From: an uncultured Variovorax sp.
Lineage (GTDB): Bacteria; Pseudomonadota; Gammaproteobacteria; Burkholderiales; Burkholderiaceae
Length of the DNA stretch: 33,828 nucleotides
Reading direction: 5' to 3'
Assembly: GCA_946478645.1 (NCBI GenBank)
Contig: CAMLCW010000008.1
Span: 1 to 33,828, forward strand
Shown here in pieces: positions 13,622 to 21,350 of this stretch. The notes under the pieces were generated by a model. It worked only from the letters and a program-made list of their open reading frames with translations, was not told the origin of the DNA and did no database searches. Position 1 is the first letter of the stretch, and the number at the start of each line of letters is the position of its first letter. Both the position numbers and the translations under genes were made by a program.

Positions 13622-14964
13622 TGCGCGTTCTCCAGAGCCGTGAGCGCGCCGTCGAGCGCTGCGAGGCCTTCGTTCAGTTCGGCCCGGCTGATCACCAGCG
13701 GCGGGGTGACGATGACGACGTTGTAGCGGCCGTAGGCGTGCACGCCGCGCGCAAGCAGCTCGCCGTAGAACGCCTGCATCGGGACCGACCCGCCCGGGTG
13801 GTGCCACTCGACCAGCGGCTCGCGCGTGTCGCGATCGCGCACGAGCTCGATGCCGAACTGCGCGCCCATGCCGCGCACGTCGCCCACGCAGCGATGGCGC
13901 TGCTGCAGCTCGCCGAGGCCCTCGCGCAGCCAGCTTTCGATTTCGCGCGCGCGCTCGAAGAGGCCTTCCTCCAGATACACCTTGAGTGCCGCCAGCCCGC
14001 CCGCCACGGCGAGCACGTGGCCTGCATGGGTGTGTCCGACGTCGAAGAGGTGATCGTCGAAATGCGCCGCGACGCGTTCCCGCACGAGCACGCCGCCGAG
14101 CGGCGTGTAGGACGAACTGGCGCCCTTGGCGAACGAGATCAGGTCGGGCTGCACGCCCACGCGCTGGGCACAGAAGGCACTGCCGGTGCGGCCGAAGCCC
14201 GTCATGATCTCGTCGAAGATCAGCAGGATGCCGTGCCGGTCGCAGAGCGCGCGCACGCCGGCAAGGTAGCCGGGCGGGTACACCACCACGCCACTGGAGC
14301 CGGTCATCGGCTCCATCAGGATCGCGGCGACGTTCTGCGGGCCTTCGTGCGACAGGATCTTCTCGAGATGGTCGAGCGCGCGGCGCGTTTCCTCGGCCGG
14401 GTCGGTGGTGAAGAAGGGGCTGCGGTACGGATAGGGCGCAAAGAACTTGACCATGCCGGGCAGCGCCGGGAACGGATCGCGCCAGCGATCGATGCCGGTC
14501 ATCGCGCTGGCCCCGATGGTGCCGCCGTGATAAGAGCGGTAGGCCGTCAGGATCTTGGGGCGGCGCGTCACGAGCCGCGCGATCTTCACGGCGTCGTCGT
14601 TGGCCTCGGCGCCGCCGCAGGCGAAGTGGACGCGCAGACCTTCGGGCCACGGCGAGACGCTGTCGAGCAACGCCGCGTACTCGGCCCGCACGTCGTTGAA
14701 GTAGCTCGACGCGACCCAGCACATGCGCTCGGCCTGCGCCTGGATCGCCTGCACCACCTTCGGATGGCCGTGTCCCAGCGACACCGCCACGTAGCCGCTC
14801 GTCAGGTCGAGGTAGCGCTTGCCTTGCGCGTCGTAGAAGTAGCAGCCCTTGGCGTGCGTGACGACCGGTGGGTTGAGCCCGCCCTGGACCGCCCAGGGCA
14901 CCAGCACTTTGCGGAAAGAGGGATCGAGCTGGGCGTTCGCCTGGGCGTGGATGCGCAGGTCCAT
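13618..14964 (-). CDS. Class III PLP-dependent aminotransferase
   Basis: This 448-residue cytoplasmic omega-type aminotransferase moves an amino group from a non-alpha position to a keto acid. Fold type I class III landmarks are GHGHPKV, the phosphate-binding turn CGGAEAND (116-123), SYHGGTIGASAMTG, LMEPMTGSSG (E218), IFDEIMTGFGRTG with the PLP-contacting D251, and the Schiff-base lysine K280 in SFAKGASS. The start at 14964 has an AGGAG site five bases upstream; an alternative at 14991 lies inside the regulatory palindrome. It is first in the operon with the BadI-like hydrolase and the CoA ligase. The substrate is unknown. The context suggests a beta- or other omega-amino acid. Confidence 0.92.
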   Translation of the reverse strand: MDLRIHAQANAQLDPSFRKVLVPWAVQGGLNPPVVTHAKGCYFYDAQGKRYLDLTSGYVAVSLGHGHPKVVQAIQAQAERMCWVASSYFNDVRAEYAALLDSVSPWPEGLRVHFACGGAEANDDAVKIARLVTRRPKILTAYRSYHGGTIGASAMTGIDRWRDPFPALPGMVKFFAPYPYRSPFFTTDPAEETRRALDHLEKILSHEGPQNVAAILMEPMTGSSGVVVYPPGYLAGVRALCDRHGILLIFDEIMTGFGRTGSAFCAQRVGVQPDLISFAKGASSSYTPLGGVLVRERVAAHFDDHLFDVGHTHAGHVLAVAGGLAALKVYLEEGLFERAREIESWLREGLGELQQRHRCVGDVRGMGAQFGIELVRDRDTREPLVEWHHPGGSVPMQAFYGELLARGVHAYGRYNVVIVTPPLVISRAELNEGLAALDGALTALENAQ

Positions 14965-14983
14965 GTTGACTCCTGTGTCTGCG

Positions 14984-15004
14984 TGGCTCAATATCGCTGA
15001 GCCA
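14984..15004. promoter_or_regulatory. Perfect palindrome, candidate LysR operator
   Basis: TGGCTCA-N7-TGAGCCA is a perfect 7-bp-arm dyad containing the LysR T-N11-A core (T14988, A15000). It sits between the divergent aminotransferase operon and the LysR gene, 20 bases from the aminotransferase start. This is the expected place for activator or repressor binding. Confidence 0.6.
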
Positions 15005-15093
15005 AAATTGATCGGAAGCTGGAGCGTAGGTAAGCAGGAGCTGCTTCACAACCGAATCGTTTGCCGCCATAGACTCAATCAGATTGCACCACC

Positions 15094-16035
15094 GTGTCCA
15101 AACAGCTTCCACCCATGCTCGCGGTGCGCGCCTTCGAGGCCGCCGCCCGCCATGCCAGCTTCTCGCGCGCGGGTGAAGAGCTGTGCGTCTCACCGGGCGC
15201 GGTGGGCCACCAGGTGCGCCAGCTCGAGGAATGGCTCGGCGTGGCGCTGTTTGCGCGCGGCGCGCGTTCGGTCGAACTCACCGACCTCGGGCGCCGCTAT
15301 TTCGTCGAGGTCAAGACGGTGCTCGAAGCGCTGGAGCGCGCGTCGGGCGAGATCCGCGCGGCCGTGAACAGCAGCGAAGTCACGGTCACGGCGATGCCTT
15401 CGTTCGTCACGCGGTGGCTCATGCCGCGCCTCGGCTCGTTTCGCGAGGCGCATCCCGAGATCGAGGTGCGGCTGCTCGCGTCGGTGCCGCCGGTCGATTT
15501 CGCACGCGACCGGGTCGACGTGGCGATCCGCCTCGGCGCGGGCCCCTATGCCGGCACGCCAACCGGACTGCAGGCGGAGCGGCTGTTGCCGGAGAGCTAT
15601 CGCGCCGTGGCGCATCCCGCGGCATGCAGCCGCTGGCGCTCCATGCAGGACATGCTGCGCGAGACGCTGCTGCACGACGAATACGAGCCGCGCATTCCCG
15701 AGCAGATCGATTGGCAGCGCTGGTTTGCGGCCCAGGGCGGGAAGCGCAGCCCGCCGTCTTTGCGGCAGGGGCTGCGCTTCTCGCACACCTACTTGGCGCT
15801 CGACGCCGCGGCTTCAGGGCAGGGCGTCGCAGTCGCGTCCGACGTGCTGGCGGCCGACGCGGTCGCGCAGGGCCGGCTGGCGGTCGGGCCGGGCGTGCCG
15901 GTGGCCGGGCCCTATGCCTACCACCTGCTGACCACGCGCGCTACCGTGGCGCGGCCGCAGGTCAGCGCGTTTTGCGCGTGGCTGCGCGCCGAGGCGGCGG
16001 CGTTTTCGGAAAGAGGGTGGGCTCGACCTGCTTGA
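15094..16035 (+). CDS. LysR family regulator, GcvA-like
   Basis: This 313-residue regulator has its helix-turn-helix at residues 7-64 (MLAVRAFEAAARHASFSRAGEELCVSPGAVGHQVRQLEEWLGVALFARGAR), the pattern of GcvA-like LysR proteins. The effector-binding domain starts near 92 (SEVTVTAMPSFVTRWLMPRLGSFREAHPEIEV). The GTG start at 15094 gives the normal N-terminus. It diverges from the aminotransferase/BadI-like/ligase operon and is its likely regulator through the TGGCTCA palindrome. Its last 74 bases overlap the end of the TetR gene on the other strand, so the two transcripts are complementary at their 3-prime ends. Confidence 0.93.
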   Translation: MSKQLPPMLAVRAFEAAARHASFSRAGEELCVSPGAVGHQVRQLEEWLGVALFARGARSVELTDLGRRYFVEVKTVLEALERASGEIRAAVNSSEVTVTAMPSFVTRWLMPRLGSFREAHPEIEVRLLASVPPVDFARDRVDVAIRLGAGPYAGTPTGLQAERLLPESYRAVAHPAACSRWRSMQDMLRETLLHDEYEPRIPEQIDWQRWFAAQGGKRSPPSLRQGLRFSHTYLALDAAASGQGVAVASDVLAADAVAQGRLAVGPGVPVAGPYAYHLLTTRATVARPQVSAFCAWLRAEAAAFSERGWARPA

Positions 16036-16603
16036 GCAGCCGCTCGGCGAAATCCTCGTCCAGCGGCGCGTGCTCGAACAGCAGCCGGTACCAGAGCGGC
16101 CCGAACAGCATGTCGAGCACCAGTTCGTGGTCGACGCTGTGCGGTATCTGCCCGGTCTGTTCCGCATGGCGCAGCAGGTTCAGGCCGGCCTCGCGGCGCG
16201 GTGCGACCACGCGATCGCGCAGCAGCTGCGCCGTGGCCGGGTCGTACTGGCCCTCCGCGACGAGTGAACGCAGGATGCTGCGCCACAGCGGGTCCTGCAG
16301 GCGCTCGATGGTGGCCAGCAGGTAGCGCTTGAGTTCGCTGCGCAGCGAACGCGCTTCTTCCACCAGCACGCCTTCGCTCAGGCCTTCCATGTAGAGCTCG
16401 ATCAAGAGCGCGCCCTTGGTGGCCCAGCGGCGGTAGATCGACGCCTTGGAGACGCCCGCCGCGGCCGCGACCTGTTCGATCGAAAAGCGGGATTCGCCCT
16501 CGCGTCGCAGCGCCTGCCGCGCGGCCTCGAGGATCGCGTCATGGGTCTGGGGATTGCGCGGGCGCCCGCGCGAAACCGCAGCCGAGGAGGGGTCGAGTGT
16601 CAT
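15962..16603 (-). CDS. TetR/AcrR family transcriptional regulator
   Basis: This 213-residue repressor-type protein has a TetR helix-turn-helix at residues 20-66 (THDAILEAARQALRREGESRFSIEQVAAAAGVSKASIYRRWATKGALL). The C-terminal ligand-binding region is helical (SELKRYLLATIERL, LWRSILRSLVAEGQ, LDMLFGPLWYRLLFEHAPLDEDFAERLL). The last feature resembles TetR_C_16-like domains. It is transcribed away from the ABC importer/M20 operon, and the 83-base gap carries repeated CCGTAT half-sites over a strong promoter, so repression of that operon and of itself is likely. A TATAAT on its own strand (16648-16643) is a candidate -10. Its 3-prime end overlaps the LysR gene by 74 bases. Confidence 0.93.
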   Translation of the reverse strand: MTLDPSSAAVSRGRPRNPQTHDAILEAARQALRREGESRFSIEQVAAAAGVSKASIYRRWATKGALLIELYMEGLSEGVLVEEARSLRSELKRYLLATIERLQDPLWRSILRSLVAEGQYDPATAQLLRDRVVAPRREAGLNLLRHAEQTGQIPHSVDHELVLDMLFGPLWYRLLFEHAPLDEDFAERLLKQVEPTLFPKTPPPRRAATRKTR

Positions 16604-16620
16604 GGCCGGATTGTCTCAGC

Positions 16621-16686
16621 TTTGACATACGAAACGTACCGTATTATATTTAACGATACGGACCGTACCGTATAGGAGTTCTGGCG
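16621..16686 (+). promoter_or_regulatory. Sigma-70 promoter with TetR-type operator repeats
   Basis: TTGACA (16622-16627) and TATATT (16645-16650) are separated by exactly 17 bases, a near-consensus promoter for the ABC operon. Ten-base direct repeats CGTACCGTAT lie at 16635-16644 and 16664-16673. An inverted half-site ATACGG at 16656-16661 lies between them, giving the 18-bp palindrome ATACGG-N6-CCGTAT and a second dyad CCGTAT-N11-ATACGG. These overlap the -10 and the likely start site, as a repressor operator would. The ribosome site AGGAG is at 16674-16678. Confidence 0.75.
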
Positions 16687-18273
16687 ATGTTTTCTTCTTT
16701 GAGTTTCCGGGCCGCGCTGGCTGCGCTGCTGGTGGCCTTTTCGGGGGCCGCGGCGTCGGTCCCGTTCAAGTGGGCGTCGCAGGACGACGCGACCACGCTC
16801 GACCCGCATGCCTTCAACCACGGCATGACGCTGACACTGCTGAACCATGTCTACGAAGGCCTGGTTCGGCGCGACAAGGACATGAAGATCGAGCCCGCGC
16901 TCGCGACCGCATGGACCCAGGAGAGCCCGACCGTCTGGCGCTTCACGCTGCGAAGCGGCGTGAAGTTCCACGACGGCAGCCCGTTCACCGCCGCGGACGT
17001 GGTGTTCTCCATCCAGCGCGCGATGGCGCCGCAGTCCGACATGAAGGTCTTCGCGGCGTCGATCGTGGATGTGAAGGCGCTCGGTGACCTGCGCGTCGAG
17101 ATCACCACCGACGCACCGAACTCGGCGCTGCTGCAGTCGCTGCCCGAACTGCGCGTGATGTCGAAGGCGTGGGGCGAGGCACATGGCGCGGCGCAGCCTG
17201 CCGACATGCGCAAGAAGCAGGAGAACCACGCCACCCGCCATGCCAACGGCACCGGCCCGTTCAAGGTCACGGTGCGCGAACCCGACGTGCGCACGGTGCT
17301 GGTCGCCAACACGGCGTGGTGGGACAAGCCCAAGACCAACATCACCGAGGCGACGCTCGTGCGCATCGGCTCCGACGCGACGCGCGTCGCGGCGCTGGTG
17401 TCGGGCGAACTCGACTTCGCCTATCCGATCCCGCTGCAGGACGTGCCGCGCGTGAACGCCACTTCGGGTTACCGCGTCAGGGAGAGCCCCGAGATCCGCG
17501 TCATGTTCCTCTCGCTCGACCAGAAGTCCGACGAGCTCAGGTATGCGAGCGTGAAGGGCCGCAACCCGCTGAAGGACCAGCGCGTGCGGATGGCGATGTA
17601 CCAGGCCATCGACATCGAGGCGATCCGCGCCCGCATCATGCGCAATTCGGTGCTGCCGACCGGCATCCTCGCCGCGGGCGGCATCAACTCGGTCGACCCG
17701 GCGCTGGTGCGGCGCCCCTATCCCTACGACCCCGCCGCTGCAAGGAGACTGATGGCGGAGGCCGGCTACGGCCAAGGTTTCGGCATCACGCTCGACTGCC
17801 CCAACGACCGCTACGTCAACGACGACCAGGTCTGCATGGCGATCGCCGCGATGCTCGCTAAGATCGACGTGAAGGTGAGCGTCAATCCGATGCCCGGTGC
17901 GCAGTTCTTCACCAAGGTCGGTGCGGGCGACAGCAGCTTCAACTTCTTCGGCTACACGCCGTCGAACCTCGACGCCTACAACAGCATGGCCGTGCTGATG
18001 CACACGCGCGATGGCAAGGCGGGCCAGTGGAACGTCGGCGGCTATTCGAACCCGCAGGTCGACCGGCTCATCGGCGAGGTGCTCAAGGAGATGAGCCCCG
18101 AGCGCAGGACCCGGCTGGTGACCGAGGCGCTGACGATCCACCGCGCCGACGTGGGCCACATCCCGCTGTACCAGCAGGGCATTGCCTGGGGCATGCGCAA
18201 CACCGTCGATGCCGCGCTGCAGATCGACAACCGCGTGAACCTCAACCACATCCAGGTCGCGCCGTCGAGATAA
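16687..18273 (+). CDS. ABC transporter substrate-binding protein, family 5
   Basis: This 528-residue periplasmic solute receptor is of the dipeptide/oligopeptide (SBP_bac_5) type. The signal peptide is residues 1-23 (FRAALAALLVAFSGAAA). Family landmarks are DATTLDPHAFNHGMTLTLLNHVYEGLVRRD, LATAWTQESPTVWRFTLRSGVKFHDGSPFTAADVVFSIQRA, and the domain-swap segment KDQRVRMAMYQAIDIEAIR. It would deliver peptides, glutathione-like or other amide compounds to the permeases encoded next. It is the first gene after the TetR-controlled promoter, with AGGAG at 16674-16678. The exact ligand cannot be read from the sequence. Confidence 0.93.
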   Translation: MFSSLSFRAALAALLVAFSGAAASVPFKWASQDDATTLDPHAFNHGMTLTLLNHVYEGLVRRDKDMKIEPALATAWTQESPTVWRFTLRSGVKFHDGSPFTAADVVFSIQRAMAPQSDMKVFAASIVDVKALGDLRVEITTDAPNSALLQSLPELRVMSKAWGEAHGAAQPADMRKKQENHATRHANGTGPFKVTVREPDVRTVLVANTAWWDKPKTNITEATLVRIGSDATRVAALVSGELDFAYPIPLQDVPRVNATSGYRVRESPEIRVMFLSLDQKSDELRYASVKGRNPLKDQRVRMAMYQAIDIEAIRARIMRNSVLPTGILAAGGINSVDPALVRRPYPYDPAAARRLMAEAGYGQGFGITLDCPNDRYVNDDQVCMAIAAMLAKIDVKVSVNPMPGAQFFTKVGAGDSSFNFFGYTPSNLDAYNSMAVLMHTRDGKAGQWNVGGYSNPQVDRLIGEVLKEMSPERRTRLVTEALTIHRADVGHIPLYQQGIAWGMRNTVDAALQIDNRVNLNHIQVAPSR

Positions 18274-18275
18274 GC

Positions 18276-19244
18276 ATGCTGGCCTACCTTGTCAAGCGCC
18301 TGGCCGGCGCGGTCGGCGTGATGCTGGCCGTGTCGGTGGTGGCCTTCACCATGTTCCGCTACATCGGCGATCCGGTGTCGCAGATGCTCGGCCCCGACGC
18401 TTCGGCGTCGGACCGCACCGCATTGCGCAGCGCGCTGGGGCTCGACCAGCCGATGCCGGCGCAGCTGCTGGCGTTCCAGGCACAGCTGCTGCGCGGCGAT
18501 CTCGGCGTCTCGCTGAAGCAGGGCCGGCCGGTGCGCGACATCTTCGTCGAGCGCATTCCGGCGACGCTGGAGCTGTCGCTGGTGGCCGCGGTGTTCGCGG
18601 TGGTCGGCGGCGTGGCGATGGGCGTGTATTGCGCGGTGCACCCGCAGTCCGGCGTGAGCAAGCTGGTCATGGGCGCATCGCTGGTCGGTGCGTCGCTGCC
18701 CACGTTCCTGATCGGCATCGTGCTGATCCTGCTCTTTGCGGTCAATGCGGGATGGCTGCCTTCGTACGGCCGCGGCGAAGTGGTGGCGCTGGGGCCCTGG
18801 CGCAGCGGCCTGTTCACGCGCGACGGCTGGGCGCACCTGCTGCTGCCGGCGGTGACGCTCGCCACCTTCCAGCTCGCGCTGATCGTGCGGCTGGCGCGCG
18901 CGGAAATGCTCGAGGTGCTGCGCGCCGACTACATCCGCTTCGCGCGCGCACGCGGCATCCGCGAAAGCGTGGTGCGCTACCGCCACGCGCTGCGCAACGC
19001 GCTGCTGCCCGTGGTCACCGTCGTGGGGCTGCAGTTCGGGACCATCGTGGCTTTCGCGCTGGTCACCGAGACGGTGTTCCAGTGGCCTGGGCTCGGCGCG
19101 CTGTTCGCCGAGGCCGTCGCCTTTGCCGACGTGCCGGTGATGGCTGCCTACCTGTGCTTCGTCGCGCTGCTGTTCACCACCATCAACTTCGCCGTGGACC
19201 TGCTCTACGGCCTGATCGACCCGCGCCTGAAGGGAGCCGCATGA
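18276..19244 (+). CDS. ABC transporter permease, DppB type
   Basis: This 322-residue inner-membrane permease starts two bases after the receptor gene stop. It has the DppB-type N-terminus (MLAYLVKRLAGAVGVMLAVSVVAFTMFRYIGDPV), a periplasmic loop with LGLDQPMPAQLLAFQAQLLRGDLGVSL, and six membrane spans. The EAA loop that contacts the ATPase lies around VLRADYIRFARARGIRESVVRYRHALRNALLPVVT. The C-terminal end (FAVDLLYGLIDPRLKG) is typical. Its stop overlaps the M20 amidohydrolase start as ATGA. It pairs with the second permease encoded at 20437-21348. Confidence 0.93.
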   Translation: MLAYLVKRLAGAVGVMLAVSVVAFTMFRYIGDPVSQMLGPDASASDRTALRSALGLDQPMPAQLLAFQAQLLRGDLGVSLKQGRPVRDIFVERIPATLELSLVAAVFAVVGGVAMGVYCAVHPQSGVSKLVMGASLVGASLPTFLIGIVLILLFAVNAGWLPSYGRGEVVALGPWRSGLFTRDGWAHLLLPAVTLATFQLALIVRLARAEMLEVLRADYIRFARARGIRESVVRYRHALRNALLPVVTVVGLQFGTIVAFALVTETVFQWPGLGALFAEAVAFADVPVMAAYLCFVALLFTTINFAVDLLYGLIDPRLKGAA

Positions 19245-20440
19245 TCCAGAACGACCCGGGGCTTGCCGCCATCCGGCAGTCCCTCGAATCCGCAGGCGAG
19301 GCGCTTCGCGCCTTTCGCCGCGACCTCCACATGCATCCGGAAACCGGCTATGAGGAGCACCGCACGGCCGCGCGCATCGCGGCCAACCTGCGCGCGCTCG
19401 GCATTCCGGTGCATGAAGGCATCGGCCGCACCGGCGTGGTCGGCGTGATCGAAGGGCAGCGCAGCGGCAGCGGCCGCAGCATCGGCCTGCGCGCCGACAT
19501 GGACGCGCTGCCGATCCAGGAACTCGGGCAGGTGCCTTGGCGCTCCTGCACGCCCGGAAGGATGCACGGCTGCGGCCACGACGGGCACTGCACCATCCTG
19601 CTCGGCGCGGCGCACTACCTGGCGCAGACGCGCCGCTTCGACGGCACGGTGTACCTCTATTTCCAGCCCGGCGAGGAAGGGCACGCGGGCGCGCGGGAGA
19701 TGATCAACGACGGCCTGTTCGAGCGCTTTCCCGCCGAACGCGTGTTCGCGCTGCACAACTGGCCGTCGCTGCCGGCGGGCACGGTGGCGTTCAACAGCGG
19801 CCCGATGATGGCGGCCATCGACCGCTTCTCCATCCGCGTCACCGGCAAGGGCGGGCATGGCGGCCATCCGCACCAGACGGTCGATCCCATCCTCGCGGGC
19901 TCGCAGATCGTGTCGGCGGTGCACACCATCGTGAGCCGCAACGTGAACCCGGTGCACCCCGCCGTGATCAGTTTCCAGTCGTTTCAGTCGGGCGCCCCCG
20001 AGGCGCTGTCGATCGTGCCGCCGCACGCCGAGCTGCACGGCATGGTCAAGTGGTTCGACAAGGCCACACAGGCCGTGCTGCGCGAGCGCATCGTGCAGGT
20101 GGCCGAAGCCACCGCGCTGGCGGCCGGCGCGAGCGCCGAGGTCTTCTATGACGAGCTGTATCCGCCCACGGTGAACCATCCGGCGGAAGCGGCCCTGCTC
20201 GAGCGGGTGGCGCGCCGCGTGGTGGGCGACGCGCAGGTGGTCGCCGATCTCGAACCGAGCATGGGTTCGGAAGACTTCGCGTTCATGCTGCGCGAACGCC
20301 CCGGCGCCTACTTCAGGCTCGGCCAGGGGATGATGGACGGGCGCTTCCTGCATCACCCGGCCTACGACTTCAACGACGACACCATCCCGGTGGGCGCGGC
20401 CGTGTTCGCCGCGCTGGTCGAAGAGGCGCTTGCGCTGTGA
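19241..20440 (+). CDS. M20 family amidohydrolase (M20D type)
   Basis: This 399-residue cytoplasmic dimetal hydrolase resembles hippurate hydrolases and indole-acetyl-amino-acid hydrolases. Landmarks are HMHPETGYEEHRTA, RADMDALP (84-91), MHGCGHDGH (108-116, with C111 and H113 as metal ligands), FQPGEEG with the general base near E145/E146, H172 in LHNWP, and a C-terminal SMGSEDFAFML with a late histidine pair near FLHHPAYDF. It would release an amino acid from an N-acyl or peptide-like amide. It is fused into the transporter operon by four-base overlaps on both sides, which suggests that it acts on the imported compound. The exact substrate is unknown. Confidence 0.92.
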   Translation: MIQNDPGLAAIRQSLESAGEALRAFRRDLHMHPETGYEEHRTAARIAANLRALGIPVHEGIGRTGVVGVIEGQRSGSGRSIGLRADMDALPIQELGQVPWRSCTPGRMHGCGHDGHCTILLGAAHYLAQTRRFDGTVYLYFQPGEEGHAGAREMINDGLFERFPAERVFALHNWPSLPAGTVAFNSGPMMAAIDRFSIRVTGKGGHGGHPHQTVDPILAGSQIVSAVHTIVSRNVNPVHPAVISFQSFQSGAPEALSIVPPHAELHGMVKWFDKATQAVLRERIVQVAEATALAAGASAEVFYDELYPPTVNHPAEAALLERVARRVVGDAQVVADLEPSMGSEDFAFMLRERPGAYFRLGQGMMDGRFLHHPAYDFNDDTIPVGAAVFAALVEEALAL

Positions 20441-21348
20441 GGCGCCGTCTCGCCCGCTGGCGCGACAGCGACGTCGGACACAGCTTTTGCAGCTCGCCGG
20501 TGGCCATGGCCGCCGCGGCGATCGCCATCGCCTGTGCGTTGTGCGCGATCTTCGCGCCCTGGATCGCGCCGCACGATCCGTTCGACCTGTCGACGCTCGA
20601 ACTCGCCGACGCGCGGCGCCCGCCGTTCTGGTCGCCCGAGGGCGACCCCCGCTACCTGCTGGGCACCGACGACCAGGGACGCGACATCCTGTCGGCGCTG
20701 ATGTATGGCGCGCGCATCTCGCTGGTGGTCGGGCTGGTGTCGGTGCTGCTGTCGATGGGCATCGGCGTGGCGCTGGGGTTGCTGGCGGGCTTTCGCGGCG
20801 GTTGGGCCGACGCGCTGATCATGCGCGTGTGCGACGTGATGCTGAGCTTTCCGTCGATCCTGGTGGCGCTCTTGATCGCGGGCGTGGGCCGCGCGCTCTT
20901 TCCGGGCGCACACGACGGCGTGGCCTTCGGTGTCCTGATCGTATCGATCACGCTCACGGGCTGGGTGCAGTACGCGCGCACCGTGCGCGGCGCCACGATG
21001 GTCGAACGCAACAAGGAGTATGTGCAGGCCGCGCGCGTGACCGGCGTGGCGCCGCTGCGGATCATGCTGCGCCACGTGCTGCCCAACGTGCTCGGTCCGG
21101 TGCTGGTGCTCGCCACCATCCACGTGGCCACCGCGATCATCACCGAGGCCACGCTGTCGTTCCTCGGCGTCGGTGTGCCGCCCACTTCGCCCTCGCTCGG
21201 CACGCTGATCCGCGTGGGCAACGACTACATGTTCTCGGGCGAATGGTGGATCACCATCTTCCCGGGCCTGATGCTGATCCTGATCGCGCTGTCGGTGAAC
21301 CTGTTGGGCGACTGGCTGCGCGATGCATTGAACCCCCGGCTGCGCTGA
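20437..21348 (+). CDS. ABC transporter permease, DppC type
   Basis: This 303-residue inner-membrane permease is the DppC/OppC partner. The N-terminal cytoplasmic stretch and first helix (MAAAAIAIACALCAIFAPWIAPHDPFDL) are followed by the conserved LGTDDQGRDILSALMYGARISLVVGLVSVLLSMGIGVALGLLAGF. The EAA loop is KEYVQAARVTGVAPLRIMLRHVLPNVLGPVLV. Five or six helices are predicted. The GTG start overlaps the stop of the M20 gene as GTGA. It forms the membrane channel together with the DppB-type protein encoded upstream. Confidence 0.93.
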   Translation: MRRRLARWRDSDVGHSFCSSPVAMAAAAIAIACALCAIFAPWIAPHDPFDLSTLELADARRPPFWSPEGDPRYLLGTDDQGRDILSALMYGARISLVVGLVSVLLSMGIGVALGLLAGFRGGWADALIMRVCDVMLSFPSILVALLIAGVGRALFPGAHDGVAFGVLIVSITLTGWVQYARTVRGATMVERNKEYVQAARVTGVAPLRIMLRHVLPNVLGPVLVLATIHVATAIITEATLSFLGVGVPPTSPSLGTLIRVGNDYMFSGEWWITIFPGLMLILIALSVNLLGDWLRDALNPRLR

Positions 21349-21350
21349 GC

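Noticed and set aside
16600..18249. Open frame of 549 codons opposite the substrate-binding protein gene
   Set aside because: Composition is typical of an antisense shadow in GC-rich DNA, and it also covers the TetR operator region. The plus-strand receptor is unambiguous.
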